From Chloranthus sessilifolius (taxonomy: Eukaryota; Streptophyta; Magnoliopsida; Chloranthales; Chloranthaceae), in NCBI GenBank assembly GCA_021018995.1, contig CM037595.1, positions 78,865,159 to 78,929,158 on the forward strand: a DNA stretch of 64,000 bases, read 5' to 3'. Below are positions 45,412 to 57,975 of the stretch, piece by piece. Within the stretch, counting starts at the first letter, position 1; every line of letters begins with the position of its first letter. The translations under genes and the position numbers were made by a program. The notes below the pieces were generated by a model. The model saw only the letters and a program-made list of their open reading frames with translations. It had not been told where the DNA came from and did no database searches.

Positions 45412-46887
45412 GTGTGTGAGTGTGTGGTTTTTTTTTTATCTATAGCATGTGTGTTGTTGTATATATAGGGGGTGTCCCCAGTGATAGGTGTAAAAAGAAA
45501 TGGAAAAAATTTTGACACATATATATAGATATTTATTTATTTTTTGATTTAGATGTACCTGATTGGCTCCTTTTTCTTTTACTTATCCCTTGCATCTACT
45601 TTTGCTTTCAGTTTTTTTAGCACCGTCAACTTTCACTGGGATTTGGATGCTTCCCGAGCTGGCCTAGTGATAGTTGAAGGCTACTTCATATCTGCACATG
45701 TGAGAGTAATGCTGTCAGTAGTTTTATTCACCCCCTTGCTGTTTGTCAAGGGGGTAAGTGTCTCAGACCAGAGTCTGGTAGCAAAAGATGGATATATGCT
45801 ATTTTCTCTTTTTTTTTCTTCTTCTTTCTTTTTTATTTCTGTTTTTTTTTAAACAAAAGTAATATAACAGGGAAAGCAAATAGCTAAAATAGAAATAATA
45901 ACAAAATAATAAAATAAAAATGCCCCAATGTAGGAGCGTGGTAGGATCGGCAGTATGGTATCTTCAGTAGTGCTTCCCGGAGGGTAACTTCGTCATTTCT
46001 TATCTTCTTTGTGGACAAGCCGGAGCTTCTGACATGATTCTTTTCCTAATACAAAAAAAAATCTCAGCATCAAGATGCAATGGAGCTTTCCCGGGTTTTG
46101 AGATAAGCACTTTGGGTTTATAAGCAATCATGGGTACCTGGTGAGTTAGTTTTGAAGAAAAAGGTTGATTGATACTGTCACCGAACTGGTGAGGTCATCT
46201 TTATGATTAGGTCAGTTGTATACAGGGTCTATCCAAGGGTGGTGGTCATCCTATCATGTGGTTATTAGGGAGAAGTATGATATGTATAGTAGGTGATTGC
46301 GCCAGTCGTCATTCATCAGTTTTCGGTTTCATTTCTAGGAATATCCTGCAAGACTTCTGATTTATTGTCTAAAAATAAAAATAGCAGAGGGAGGTAAGGC
46401 TTAATGATGGGAGGAGTAGTTTGTATCTAATGCTTTCCAAAAGGGGTAGGTAATAGTCTTTTTCTCAGGGGGGTACGAGATGCCATGATCGAGCTGTTCG
46501 TCATGTTTTGGCACCATCAAAATCTCACATTCTTTGGTTAGCAGGAGTTTATCCTCCTCCTGCTACCTTACGACGACATCTAGTAGTATGGGGACATCAG
46601 GGGTGCCCTTGCAGCTTGCTTATACACTTCTAGTGAAATCACCAGAGATATCCTCACGGTCTGCTTATGCTTCCCTGAGCTCATTGACTTGTTCATTCGT
46701 CGTAATGCTCTCACTCGATCTTTTTTTTTTATATAGAAACGCATATCTTTTTTGGAAAGCATCCTGCTAGCATAAGAATAATGAGTTCTGATTAAACCTA
46801 ACATCTATTTTTTTTTCTCTAACGTCTCCTCCAATGGCAGGGGAAGGAAAGTGGGGATCGGGACCACGGGATGTGCCGATCATAGGG
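45412..46887. other. spacer between the Y antisense gene and Y pol
   Basis: 3' UTR-like AT-rich DNA (ttgttgtatatatagggggt), then T- and A-runs near 45.80-45.93 kb. The rest has no recognised gene. It is the convergent zone between antisense gene and pol. Confidence 0.55.
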
Positions 46888-47948
46888 TTAGGGGTAGTAT
46901 TTTCTAAGGTACATGGCATTCCAAGGACTAGGGAGTTCTTCCCCATCTTGATTCACCAGTTTATAGGCATTTCCAGGGTATACAGCTATTATGACATATG
47001 GACCTTCCCAGTTCAATTTCAGTTTTCCTTTCAGGTGGGCATGCTTGGAAGGCATAATTTTCTTCAAGAATAATTCTCCAATATTAAAGGTTTGTTCGAG
47101 GACTTTCTTATCGTAAGCCCTAGCCACTCTCCTCTGATATACCTAAGCGTGATCAGCTGCCCTTAGACATATTTCATCGAGTTGCTCTAGCTGCATGAGT
47201 AGAGCAATTCTCCTCTCGTCTAAGGATAGCTCATCATCGAGTTGAATGCGTAAAGACAGTACTTATCTCTTATATGGTAGGACTGCCTCCATCCCGTAGG
47301 TGAGGAGGTAGGGAGTTTGGCCAGTGGTCGTACGAGTAGAGGTCCTATAAGCCCAGAGTGCTTCTGGTAGTCGTTCAGGCCAATCGGCTCCATTGCTTGT
47401 CTCTACTGTGCATTTTAGGATTCAAATTAGTATTTTGTTCGTAGCCTCTGCCTGTCCATTGCCTTGAGGGTAGAATGGTGATGAGTGGCGTAAATCGATG
47501 TCGTACTGTTTGCATAACTTATTCGTCTTCTCAGCGATAAACTGTGATCCGTTGTCAGTGACAAACATCCTGGGAACTCCAAATCGGGTGATGATATTCC
47601 GAATGATAAACCTCACAAGTGTTGAAGCGGTGATTCTAACATTGGATTTAGCTTCTACCCATTTGGTGTAGTATTCGATTGCTATAAGGATAAACGTGTG
47701 CTTGTGAGTGTTCCCAACTGGGTAAAGGGTCCAATGACATCGAAGGCCCACATTGAGAATGGCCATGGTGAGGTCATAGTGTTCAATGCAACTGATGGAG
47801 CTTTAATGAGTGAGGCGTGTTCTTGGCATTGCTTGCAGGATTGGATGTAGAGGTGACAATCTCTTATCATTGTCGACCAGAAGTAGCCTTGTCGTGTAAC
47901 TTGATCGGCATGTGCTTCTTGGATGATGTATTGTCCTTCGACGGTCAT
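46888..47948 (-). pseudogene. Y integrase
   Basis: The zinc region ends IQSCKQCQEHASLIKAPSVA. The core follows with WPFSMWAFDVIGPFTQLGTL, FILIAIEYYTKWVEAKSNVR (Asp of the usual site is Glu), VPRMFVTDNGSQFIAEKTNK (second Asp) and SSPFYPQGNGQAEATNKIL (Glu). The C-terminus reads LKLNWEGPYVIIAVYPGNAY and ends LRKYYP. All on the - strand, in Tat-type wording. There are a few breaks. Confidence 0.85.
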
Positions 47949-48429
47949 GACATATCATAGTAGTACTCCTTTGGTGAAGGCTTCTTTGTATAATGTTTCG
48001 CCGAGTATGCAAAATCGGGCGCATCGGTTCCTTATAGTCTTTTATTCGATTTGTGTAGCGTACGGAGGAACATGTTGATACTTCAAGAAATTCTAGATAT
48101 CGAAGTACCATGGTTGTCCATCGTCAATCGGTGATTTTTCAAATCTAAACATAGCGACTTCAGTTTCTGCCTTGACGTGCTTTTCCGGGATAATTACTCC
48201 TTTTGGTCTTGTACTTGTGGGAAGGATGGGTAATTCTCTTTTGACTATCCATGCTACCTCGTGGGTGGGTACTATCAGCTTTTCAATGAAGAAGGTTTTG
48301 GTATTTTATCCGATAGGTATTTGGATGACTGAGGCTAGCGTGGCTAAGAAATCTGCGAGCTCATTTTCTAATCTAGGGATGTGCGTAAAAGATATTCTTT
48401 CAAATTTCTTTACTAAATATTGAGCGGTT

Positions 48430-48860
48430 TCTAGGTATGCCATTAGTCTCCTTTCCTTAGTTTTCCATTCTCCTATGACTTGTGAAATTACTAGTTTAGA
48501 ATCACCGATGGTTTTTAACTATTTAACTCCTAATTGAAGTGTTGCTCGTAGTCCAATTATAAAAGCTTCGTATTCTGTGACATTATTAGTGACAAGGAAA
48601 TCTAGTTGAAAAGCTCTTGGTATGACAACTCCTTCTAGGCTTAGGAGGACTATCCCGATGCCTTTTCCTTTGTGGTTTAGAGCGCCGTCGAAATAAAGGA
48701 TCCATGAGGTCTTGTCGGGCTCTTCGTTATGAATCGTGAATAGGTCTTCGTCGGGAAAATCTGTGTATATGGGTTCATCGTTCGGGAGTGGGAGATCCGT
48801 GAGATAATCAGCGATGGCTTGTCCTTTGATCAATTTCTGCGGGACATAAGTGATGTTCAA
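48430..48860 (-). pseudogene. Y extra archaeal-type RNase H (aRH)
   Basis: WILYFDGALNHKGKGIGIVL, then FLVTNNVTEYEAFIIGLRAT, is the aRH domain found only in the Tat lineage. The linker MNITYVPQKLIKGQAIADYL precedes it, as in X. Confidence 0.85.
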
Positions 48861-48879
48861 ACTCTTGTAATAGCATATG

Positions 48880-49190
48880 CCAGCGAGCGATCTTTCCTAA
48901 TGTTACGGGCTTTTTGAATACACACTTCAGAGGATCCATTCAGGCTAATACTAGTATTTTATGTGCTCCGAAGTAGTGTCATAATTTGGTTGAGGCCCAC
49001 ACCAATGTGAGGCAAGTCTTCTCCATCGAAGTATATTTTTGTTCATACTCGACCATTGTTCTACTGAGGTAGTAGATAGCCTTCTCTCTCTTGTCGTCTT
49101 CTTCGTATTGTCCCAGAATTACTCCCATTGCTTTGTCGTTCGTTGAGAGGTATAAAATTAGGGGTTTTCTAGGGACATGTGGCAATAGTA
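48880..49190 (-). pseudogene. Y RNase H
   Basis: PRKPLILYLSTNDKAMGVIL, then KAIYYLSRTMVEYEQKYTSM and CLTLVWASTKL. This is RT-linked RNase H in the same order as in X. Confidence 0.8.
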
Positions 49191-49199
49191 TAGGCGGGT

Positions 49200-50090
49200 T
49201 AAGGAGGTATTTCTTGATATTGTCGAAGGTTTGCTGACACTGGTTGTCTCATTTGTATTCAGCTCCTCCTTTAAGTAACCTGTAGAAAGGATCGCATCTA
49301 TCTGAATGTCGGGAGATAAATCTCCTAATGAATGATATATTCCTATCATGCCTCATAATTCTTTGATATTACTGGGAGGCGGCATCTAGAGGATGGCTCT
49401 GACTTTTGCAGGGTCAACTTCGATCCCTCGCTTGCTAACCATAAAACCAAGTAATTTTTCTGAGGTGACTCCGAAAACACATTTCTTTAGGTTCATTTTT
49501 AGCTGGTATTTCTTAGCTCTCTGTAAACTAGTCGGAGCGCTTCAACATGTCCTATTCGCGTCTGGGACTTCACTAATATGTCATCGACATAGAATTCTAC
49601 AAACTTATGCATCATGTCGTGAAAGATAGCCATCATGGCGCGTTGATACGTGGCTCCTGCGTTCTTGAGCCCAAAAGGCATAACGACATAACAGTATGTT
49701 CCCCATGGTGTGGTGAAGGAAGTCTTCTCTTGTTCAGACTCCGCTAATTTGATCTGATTATATCCAGAGAAGCCGTCCATAAAGGATAACATCTCATGTC
49801 CCACGGTGTTGTAGACTAGAGTGTCAATGTGTGGAAGTGGGAAGTCATCTTTTGGGCATGCCTGGTTGAGATTTCGAAAGTCGATGCAAACTCACTTAGG
49901 GTTTGCCGTCTTTTTTGGTGACAAGTACTATATTGGCAACCCACTTAGGGTAAAGAACGATTCGAATAAATTTGGCTTTATGTAACTTGTCGACTTCTTT
50001 AACTTAGAGGACAATTTGTGGTTGTATCCTACAGAGTTTTTACTTAATAGGCTTTGCATCGAGTTCTAAGACAAGGCGATGTTCTACTAA
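49200..50090 (-). pseudogene. Y reverse transcriptase
   Basis: Motifs on the - strand are MLSFMDGFSGYNQIKLAESE, QEKTSFTTPWGTYCYVVMPF, GLKNAGATYQRAMMAIFHDM and EFYVDDILVKS with an intact YVDD box. The upstream fingers region (IVLVTKK-type, near 49.9 kb) and downstream thumb are recognisable but decayed. An acidic linker with EPIEELNLAL lies at 50201-50506. From 50507 to 51397 I recognise nothing beyond decayed linker. Confidence 0.85.
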
Positions 50091-51397
50091 ACTTGGGTCT
50101 AAACCGAGTATGTCCTCATAGGACCATGTAAAAGAGTCGAGGTGTTCTTGCAGGTCTTGTGTAATTTGCTGGCGTTCCTCGGAATTGAGCATTGCACTAA
50201 TCAATAGCTTCTTAGGTTTCTCTTCAGTGCCAAGTTAAGTTCTTCGATGGGTTCTGCGATAGCTTGGGTTTGCTCATCGAAACACTTGATATCCCGTTGC
50301 AAGTCCAGTGCCTCTTCAGCAACTAGTGCTCTTTGTTCATCCTTGGTAAGTTTGTATACTACGAAGTTATCACACTGGGGATTTGAATTTGCGAAAGGTA
50401 ACCCTTCATTGGCACAATTTATAATCGAGAGATCTTTGGTAAGGTAAAGGTCAAGGCTATTGATTCCTCTCTCGAAGTCACAAAGTATCTCGTCCGGTAT
50501 AATCATTGGCTTATTGTCTAGCTGAGGTGCTTTAAGTCCTTATGTGAGGAATGGGATAAAAACCTTAGGAGAAGAGTCTCCTTGTTAGCCACAAATCTGG
50601 TTAGGGATGAAGGGTTCCCTTTCTTTTCTGAGGTTTTCTGATTTTTTTGGATTTTATATTTATGAATTTTAAGGTTTTTTGTTTTTTCTATTTTTTTAAT
50701 TTTTGATAATAAATATGGTATAGGGTCGGTTGCCTCAAGGGGTGCTGGGAGAATTACTTCCTCTAGTTGAGAGAGCGAGACGGCTGTCAGAGCCGTTCGG
50801 ACGATCCTTCGAGAAATGTAGACTTATTGTAAATTTGGCATTTTTTTTTAGAGTCCTCAGTTAATGAGACCTTTTGAATAAGTGACGCGGGTGATAGTGG
50901 CACTGATGTTCGAATTTCCTCTATCACGTTAATGGCCTCTTCATCGAAGAAACTCTAAAGATCGTAGTCGATCGAGCTATCCGCTTCTGAGTCATAATAT
51001 GGTGGTTCTTCCCACTAAGGGGGATCTCTCAAAGGATCCTCAGAGGTAGCAAGTTCTTTTCCTTGATCTTAATAATATGTTGGGATGAGCGCGCATGCTC
51101 GGCAGCGAGGTTGATAATGGTGAAGAATACAAGGGATTCCTAAGGGCATTCCCATCCCTCTATATTAGAATCGAAGACGGTATCGAACTCATCCTCTTGA
51201 TCTGATAATGCTTGAAGTCCTAAATTAGCTCGTTCGGCTAACTCGAGTGCAGGGAGATCTATCCAATAGTCTTCGTCATCACTCGGGAGAGGTTGTTATT
51301 CCTCTTCAAGATATTTCCAAAATATTTGGAGTTGCAGCAAATCTAGGGATGTAGAAGTGTCTAGTTTGAGTTCCTCTTCAAACTCTATAAAAGCGGG

Positions 51398-52174
51398 TTA
51401 AGTGTTTCCTTCGAGATCAAATGGATAGCCATCAAGATTCTCTGCTCCTTGTGCCAGTAGGTGAGCTGGTAGGTCATTGCTGGTGTCTGTCGTCGCGGGG
51501 TTGGAATGGTTTGATTCCTCTATCACAGACTGTCGCCACTCGGTGAAGCGTTCTAATATACTGGTGCATGCCCTACAGCAAGGCTTGTAAGGGTGAACGA
51601 TATAAGGGGAATCCCATGGGCATTCCCACCCTCCAAGGCCAAGGCCGAGGCGGATGCTATACGGGTTAAGATTCTCTTGCGGGGTGTCATCCTCTTCCCA
51701 CATTGAGTTCAAGTGCTCTTTGTCATCTTGTAGGGCAGCTATATCAAAGTCCTTATCATTGGTAGATTCCCAACCTTCTAATTATGGTTTGGTTCCTGAA
51801 GGTTCTTCTCTTCTCTTTTCTATGGACTCTTTGAGATCAAATAAGGGTTTAACTCCTTCGAGCGGTTCATCAATGTTGTCGTTGAGGCTTGTCAAATTGC
51901 TAAATGCTTTGGCCATTTATTCAATTTTTGTTTCTTGAGATTTGGCGAAGGACACCTCCTTACGCTTTGGCACGTCAGCTTTCTTAGTGGTCCCATAGAC
52001 GAAGTGGTCATATAGAGACCATTTCAATAAGGTAGGGCATAAGTCAGCTTGTGGGCCGTCCAATTGATAACCTAACCCTAAGTGTTTGCACATTTTTGTT
52101 GGGATGACGGGTCCTATACGACCTTGTTTATTCTTACCGAGTCTGGTGTGAGGGACATATCCAAGTTGGTACAT
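51398..52174 (-). pseudogene. Y segment with G-patch-like motif
   Basis: On the - strand MYQLGYVPHTRLGKNKQGRI resembles a G-patch (..MGy.pG.GLGk..qGi), a glycine-rich RNA-binding motif often found after the protease in Tat and other elements. The downstream part (51398-51712) reads LGLGLGGWECPWDSPYIVHP and is not assigned. Confidence 0.5.
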
Positions 52175-52208
52175 GAGATCCTATCCTTTTGTCAAGGTGG
52201 GGTTGATG

Positions 52209-52931
52209 TCATAAAGTTTGGCGAGGTCTGGACCGACCTCTCTTAGGTCGGTCCATTAGGAGAGAACTAGAATGGTCAGGGGGATAGATTTTCGTAACGG
52301 TTGCCTCTCCCGAGGTTTGGGTCTTTTGAATGTGACCCATGTTTAACACATAATCGTGAGCGGTTAGTATACTCGTTGCATAATCAATATCCATCTCCTG
52401 GAGGGGTGCATCAGCGTATATACAGACGATGGAGTCCTTGTATGGGAATTTGATGCATTGATGGTATGTGGATGCGACGGCCTTCATAGACTCTAGCCAT
52501 TTTATTCCTAAGATAATATTGTACGTACTAGTCGAATTGGAAACATGAAAGGTAACGACTTTCGTTACGGGTCCAAGGCGAACCTGTAGCTTAATAGTTC
52601 CTTTCACGAAATGACGCGAGCCGTCATAAGCTATGAGTGACAGGGAGAAGGGCCTAACGTCTTGTCCTGTGTATTCGAGAGTCTTTAACATGGTGAGAGG
52701 GCAGATGTTAAGTCTTACTCTCGTGTCAACTAGTGCGTGTGGTACGGAGAATCCTCTAATTATGACCATGAGATATATGGGGGCCGCACTTCCGTGGAGG
52801 AACTCTTTAGGCATGTCTGCATCTATAAAAGTGAGAGCCAGAGGTTGCACCATAATCGAAGCGATTTGATGAAGCTCATCTAGGGTCGTGTCCTCATCCA
52901 CTTGCGTGTCTTCGAGTGTCCTTATCAACAA
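52209..52931 (-). pseudogene. Y aspartic protease region
   Basis: A 240-residue frame. FIDADMPKEFLHGSAAPIYL is the usual Tat pre-protease block. VPHALVDTRVRLNICPLTML is the active-site region (normally VDnGSSlNicp). STYNIILGIKWLESMKAVAS is the C-terminal fold motif, in the place of the usual ILGRpWL. The domain order and wording parallel the X protease (56213-56923). Confidence 0.8.
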
Positions 52932-54142
52932 TCGGTGATGATCATATGATTTCTTGATGAGTTCTAGTATAGATATCTGGGTCGGGATCTTCTGGAGGTG
53001 TCACAGAAGGTCATATTCTTGTCCTGGCTCGAGTGTCACTTCTTTGCCTAGCCGGTGAGCCTTGAGTGCAGGTGGTTGGAGTGATTGAGGTGCAGGAATT
53101 AGTAGAGGATTGATATGAGGCGGGGGAGGCAAGTTAACTTCTCTTTCTCTCACATTTCTTTTAGGTGGTTGTGCATTCGTGAAATCCTTACTCCGAGAGA
53201 AGGGAGGAGGTGGATAATTGGTTCCCGATTTGAGAATCGGGCAAGTCAGTTGTTGGCTAGACCCGACACGAGTCGACGCCGATGTGTTTGTGAAGCGAGT
53301 GAAATTGGGGGTCTAAGCGTGTGCGCACGACACTGTTCCAAGGTAGGAGATACTGTGTGTAATCCTCCTCTTCTATGAAAGCAGAGACCAGTGTCTCGCA
53401 CAGGTCGGGGTGTTTTTCTGGCTCACTTTCTTTCGATTCAGCGAATGCTCGATGATTGTTTTGTTGTCTTTGCTTGGAGTCTTATGGGTGACACTTTCTA
53501 CCGATGCGGCAACTTGGGTTGCAGCCTGGAGAATGTAATCTCCATATTCGGATTCAGAATCGAATGAAAGGAGCAGTAATGGTATTGGTTCAGGATTTAG
53601 AGGAGTTAAAGGTTCCGACGGGTGGCAATGGAGGAATGGTCTCTTGGCCCTAAAGGAATGTACTCGTATCTTAGTGAACTTTGGGTATGGATGCGGGCTT
53701 GACGGGGCGATTCGAGTGATCAGGGCCGAGGGATGTAGGGGTGAGGAAGTTCTTGCCGGTGTGGCGGAAGCAGCAGAGGGCTGGATGCGGGTGATTAAGG
53801 TAGAAGGCTAAAAGGAGTGTTGACCAGGGAGATCCACGGTAGTGACCTGGGCCGGTGTTGCTTGTTTGTGGTTGGGCATAGGGTTGTTTATGATCCCTAA
53901 ATTCTGTTGGGGTTGGTTATTATTAGGATTGGAATTTCTACGCGCTTCCCAATCAATTTGATTTCGGTCGTTCATATCATAGATCACGTCCTGAAGGACC
54001 CAACAGTCTTCTAAGTCGTGTCCAGCATATCGATGGAAGGCACAGTATTTACTATAGTCTAGATTTGCAGGGCATGGGCGAGATTTTTCCTATGAGAATC
54101 GGAGGAGATTTTGAGTGTCAAGAAGATAAAAAATGTTGGGAA
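52932..54142 (-). pseudogene. Y gag C-terminus with zinc knuckle
   Basis: A CAFHRYAGHDLEDCWVLQDV stretch on the - strand (about 53.97-54.03 kb) is the CxFHx(4)GHx(4)C zinc-binding motif of Tat gags. It is followed by Asn/Gln-rich DMNDRNQIDWEARRNSNPNN. The rest is decayed linker to protease. Confidence 0.7.
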
Positions 54143-54853
54143 TCATATCCGATAAAGGGGCATAGTGTTCCCGCTTTGGTTGGTAAGGGCCTCTAGCTGG
54201 GTTGGAGTTTTGTGGTGGGGGTATGTTATTATAATTTGGTGCGTGGGCAAGTTGACTCCATGCCGTGTTCTGATTCTAATAGGTGTTAGGGTATTTATTT
54301 CTATTTTGGCATTGGCCTTGACTTTGGTTCTGGCCATGGTTTTGGTTTGCGTATCTTTGCTGACTAGCACCTTGATTTTGGTTGGTATACCGTTGTCTGT
54401 TTTGGTTATGTCTGAAATTTCGCGGTTGGAAATTTTTGTTTTATAGTTTTGTCCTTGGTTGACGACAGTGTTAACTTTCTCAGTTCCTAAGGCTTTCTTA
54501 TTATTTTTCGATTTCGATTCGTTGGAAGAGCCTATTCTTGACGTGACTATGGATAACGCGAGATCTCTGCCTTTAATGTGTAGCGCTAGTCGGGATGCCC
54601 GAGAGTGGAGTGCAGCGAAGTCGGGACAATCACTTATGACGGTTGCGCTCTTTAACGATTCCCTCGTGTTTTCGATAATAATATCAATCGAGTCCTTCTG
54701 TTTCATTAAAGTCTCGGTTCTAGTAGCAAGTTTTCTCCATCTGGCGATGAAGTCACTGAATTCTTCATCAGGTCCTTGCTTGGCTGCCATTAGATCACTG
54801 AGACTAACTGTCTCTTGGATCAAGTGTTTGTATTGGTCTAGGAATACAAACAC
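54143..54853 (-). pseudogene. Y gag core
   Basis: MFVFLDQYKHLIQETVSLSD, LMAAKQGPDEEFSDFIARWR and KLATRTETLMKQKDSIDIII match the Tat gag core (..ql...kQ...Esf.dY..RWr.la.qv.....e.e....f). The C-terminal half is basic and Asn/Thr-rich. The N-terminal part of gag is not visible. Confidence 0.75.
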
Positions 54854-54870
54854 TTTTTGGGCGTTTAACT

Positions 54871-55597
54871 AAATTGGTCTAGGAATACAAACCTCCCGGG
54901 CGAATTAAGAAAAAATTCTTTTATAGGTTTTTCTTCAATTACGCGCCATTTTTCGGGCGTTTAACTGAATTACGCGTCAATTTCCTGGCGCTTAATCGCT
55001 TTGAGTCAGTCACCGACTCAGTGATCGATCGGCTGACTTGCTCAGCGAGTTTCCCAGTCCTAACAAAATTAAGGCTAATTGCGAGCATGATGGGAGGTGT
55101 GCAATCTGATTAAGTAGTTCTTCTGAAGCGCTTAATCAAGGAAACTTAAGGGTTATGGGTAGTGAGACTAGGTCGGGCGTAGGCCAATTGCACGCTGGTT
55201 TTGTGGCGCTTAATTCTATCACGCGTCTAATTTTAGGCGCGTGATCGAGTCTCAGATAGGTCTAAGAAGGAAAGTTTGGTCTGAAAGGGGGTCTGATTGC
55301 ACGTTTGTGGTATAGCGTGCAATTGAATTACGCGCAGGGTTTCAGGCACTTAATTTAGGGTTGTTTGGTGGTCTCTAGAATGAAATGCAAGACTATTGTT
55401 TCAGTCTGCATTCTGACTATATACTATTGTTTCAGTATATAGTCTCCCCATGTCGGGGTCTGAGCCACAGAGCTACTGTTTCAGCCTGTGTTCAGCCATA
55501 TACTATTGTTTCAGTGTATGATTCCTATATCTGGGTTAAAAAGGGGGTTGACCGAACAAAAAATATATTTTGAGAAGGCAAAATGGGAGTGTCTACA
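54871..55597 (-). repeat. 5' LTR of Y (partial copy)
   Basis: It starts TGTAGACACTCCC at 55597 on the - strand and matches the 35385-36099 part of the 3' LTR, including the four-hairpin array (55386-55525). It lies next to gag. A CCTTG duplication follows at 55598. Confidence 0.85.
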
Positions 55598-55748
55598 CCT
55601 TGGCAGCACGAGTCTGTGTATATACAAGGTATTGCCTTCCAAGGGCTTATCTCACTTTTTATAGGTTGTGTTTTTTTGGAAAACAGGTATCGAACGTTAG
55701 GCCACTCCCCGCTTCCAGGGTTTGGAGCAAAGATTCCTAGTTGTGTAC

Positions 55749-56923
55749 CTAAGAGGCCGCTCCTTTACCTATTTGGATGAAGGGTGCTGACTGATATGAC
55801 TCTTCGGAGTCAGCCTCCATTATATTGACCCCCATTTTGTCTAAGATGATATCCACAAACGTTAGCATAATTTTGTGGTGATTCACCACAGGGGGAGCTT
55901 GTTCAGGTACAGGCCGTCGTTCCTCAAAGAGGGACATCGCGGCCAAGTCTATCTCCAGGATGGGAAGGGTGATGTAGGGATTGGTGGGGTGGACTGGTGT
56001 TGTGGGCTTGTGAGGGGTTAATCGAGTTTCCCCATTCCGGTCAATCTTCACAACCCTGACAATTATGAATGAATTCCTTATGTGAGGTCTGGGCCGAGGT
56101 TTCTCCTCTATGTGGATCCCCTAGCTTTTATAGCTGTCGTCGCTCTGGCTTTCTCCTTATCCTCCCGTACTTCTTCTTCTGTGGGCTTGTAACCTAGCCC
56201 AAACCTGACTTTCTATCCGCCCTTAGCTGTGACGGGCTCCTTTCTTCCTTGTAATCTAGGCCTAAGACCCCTTCTTTTTTTATAGCCCCACTTTTGGAGC
56301 ATGGCCACTGCTGCTACCATTCCACCTCTGGTTCTTGGAATGATGCCCTCGATGGGTTCCGGGAGTATCATTGACACCTCGTATTCAAAACTATGGAGGT
56401 CAACGTCCTCAACGGTGTGCAGTACATCCAGTATATTAGGTTTTTCAATGCTATTGGTGGCCTTTTCTTTCTCACTGTGCCCCTCTCCAATAATTGTGAT
56501 GATCTTATGCCCAGATGCAAACTTGAGTTTTTGGTGCAGTGTGGAGGCTATGGCTCCGACTTCATGTAGCCAGGGGCGCCCCAGTAGCAGATTAAACGAG
56601 GATTTGATGTCTATTACCTGAAATAATATGGAGAAGTTCGTTCGCCCAATCAACAGCTCAAGGTCAACTTATCTCATTATCTCTCTCCTGGTATTGTCAA
56701 AACCTCGGGCATTGGTTCTCGTGGGTCTCAACATGCATGGATCTACTCCGATCCTTGTGGCGATTCTCAGTGGGCATATGTTTAATGAAGACCCATTATC
56801 GATTAAAACCAAGGGAATTATCATATTTTTATACTCAACAGTAATGTTAAGGGATTTGGAGTGACTACTCCCTTCATCTGGTAAATCGGCATCTGAAAAT
56901 GAGATGGCATTTGGAGCCATCAC
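55749..56923 (-). pseudogene. X protease and G-patch-like segment
   Basis: FSDADLPDEGSSHSKSLNIT, then VLIDNGSSLNICPLRIATRI, is the Tat protease active-site region (D-N-G-S-S). IDIKSSFNLLLGRPWLHEVG follows in the place of the C-terminal fold motif. Further on, MLQKWGYKKRRGLRPRLQGR resembles a G-patch. LPILEIDLAAMSLFEERRPV (55749-56051) is the linker towards RT. Y is inserted just beyond this point (55597/33675). It is a broken element. Confidence 0.8.
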
Positions 56924-57133
56924 TTGTCCAATTATTTGCCCGACTTAATTCAGGCTAACTTTAAGTGAGACATGCACATTCTTTAATGCCCCCATTAATG
57001 CTTAGAAATGGAGTGGGGACGTCATCAACAAATCCCATACAATAATATGGGCGAGCATTCTTCTCAGCTTAGTCTTCAGTATATGTTCTCGGCTCATTTT
57101 CTCAAACGGATTTATGGCGCTATCTTTCTTCCC

Positions 57134-57975
57134 TTAGGGTTGGGTTTGTGCTACTTTCGGTTGCTTTAAAATCTTCTCGGATTGGGTCACGAAGTCTACT
57201 ACCCCTTCTTTGTGGCTGCCAGCATTGATATTTGTTTGTTCGTAACTCAGCAGAACCTGATGAGGATTGTAGGTTGGTCCTGGAATCTGAAATGACATGG
57301 CTACTGGTATCGGATGCTCTTGTATTGCGGGCTCCGAAGGTGTGGGTAATACTTGATTTACCTCGGTGATAGTTGGTTGGGTTACAAAATTAGGCCAGAC
57401 GGGGGTGGTGAAGCTTGTGAGTGGTTGAACCGGGGGTAATGGGGTGGGCGCAAGCCATTGGTAGTTTATTGGCGGTGGAGGATTGGGTGCCTGCTGGTTT
57501 ATTGGGTAATTGATGGGGGTGGTGGTGTACAGTTGGTATGCATTTATTTGTACATAATTGATGGGTGTGGGTGTTGGAAAATAGGCCCTAAGATCTAGGG
57601 GCTCAGTTTGTGGTGTAGGAGTGGGGAAATAATCTGTTAGATTTAGGGATTCAATTACCCCAACAATTTTTCCTTCTTGGTCTCTCCACCTTGGGGCCAT
57701 GAAAATTTCCTGGTTACAAATGAAGTCTGACGGATCAAACTCCAATTCTTCTCAGATTCTTCTACCATCCCTATGGTGGGTCTGGGACCTGCTATTCCAG
57801 TAGGGTGTGGGGGCAAAGGCACCTGGTGAATATTTGTGTGCTGATTCATTTGGGTGGGTGTAGGGGGGATGATCTTCCCAGCATTGCTTAAATCCTGGAT
57901 CGCGTGCTTCAATGGGAAGCAGCGATCAGTTGGGTGACCCGGACCCTGGTGGAAATTGCAATGAGTATTGGTCAA
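57134..57975 (-). pseudogene. X gag C-terminus with zinc knuckle
   Basis: THCNFHQGPGHPTDRCFPLK is the CxFHx(4)GHx(4)C zinc-binding motif of Tat gags, followed by HAIQDLSNAGKIIPPTPTQM. The later part is Pro/Thr-rich (LDLRAYFPTPTPINYVQINA) and holds short repeats with PTPTP and INYP. Between here and the protease (56924-57133) the sequence is unassigned linker. Confidence 0.75.

Larger units (their letters stand above)
33675..55597 (-). mobile_element. Tat-lineage Ty3/gypsy element Y nested in X
   Basis: This is an LTR retrotransposon of about 21.9 kb on the - strand, flanked by a perfect 5-bp duplication CCTTG (33670-33674 and 55598-55602). The 3' LTR is 33675-36099 and the 5' LTR remnant 54871-55597. 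Parts on the - strand in order are gag, protease, G-patch-like segment, linker, RT, RNase H, aRH, integrase, long 3' region and polypurine tract. A PMD-like gene sits antisense at 41.5-45.4 kb. It lies between the X protease/linker and X RT, so it inserted after X. It is broken, with many breaks and a partial 5' LTR. Confidence 0.9.

Noticed and set aside
53115-53378. + strand frames over Y gag and protease
   Set aside because: Shadows of the - strand gag-pol; no domain on the + strand.
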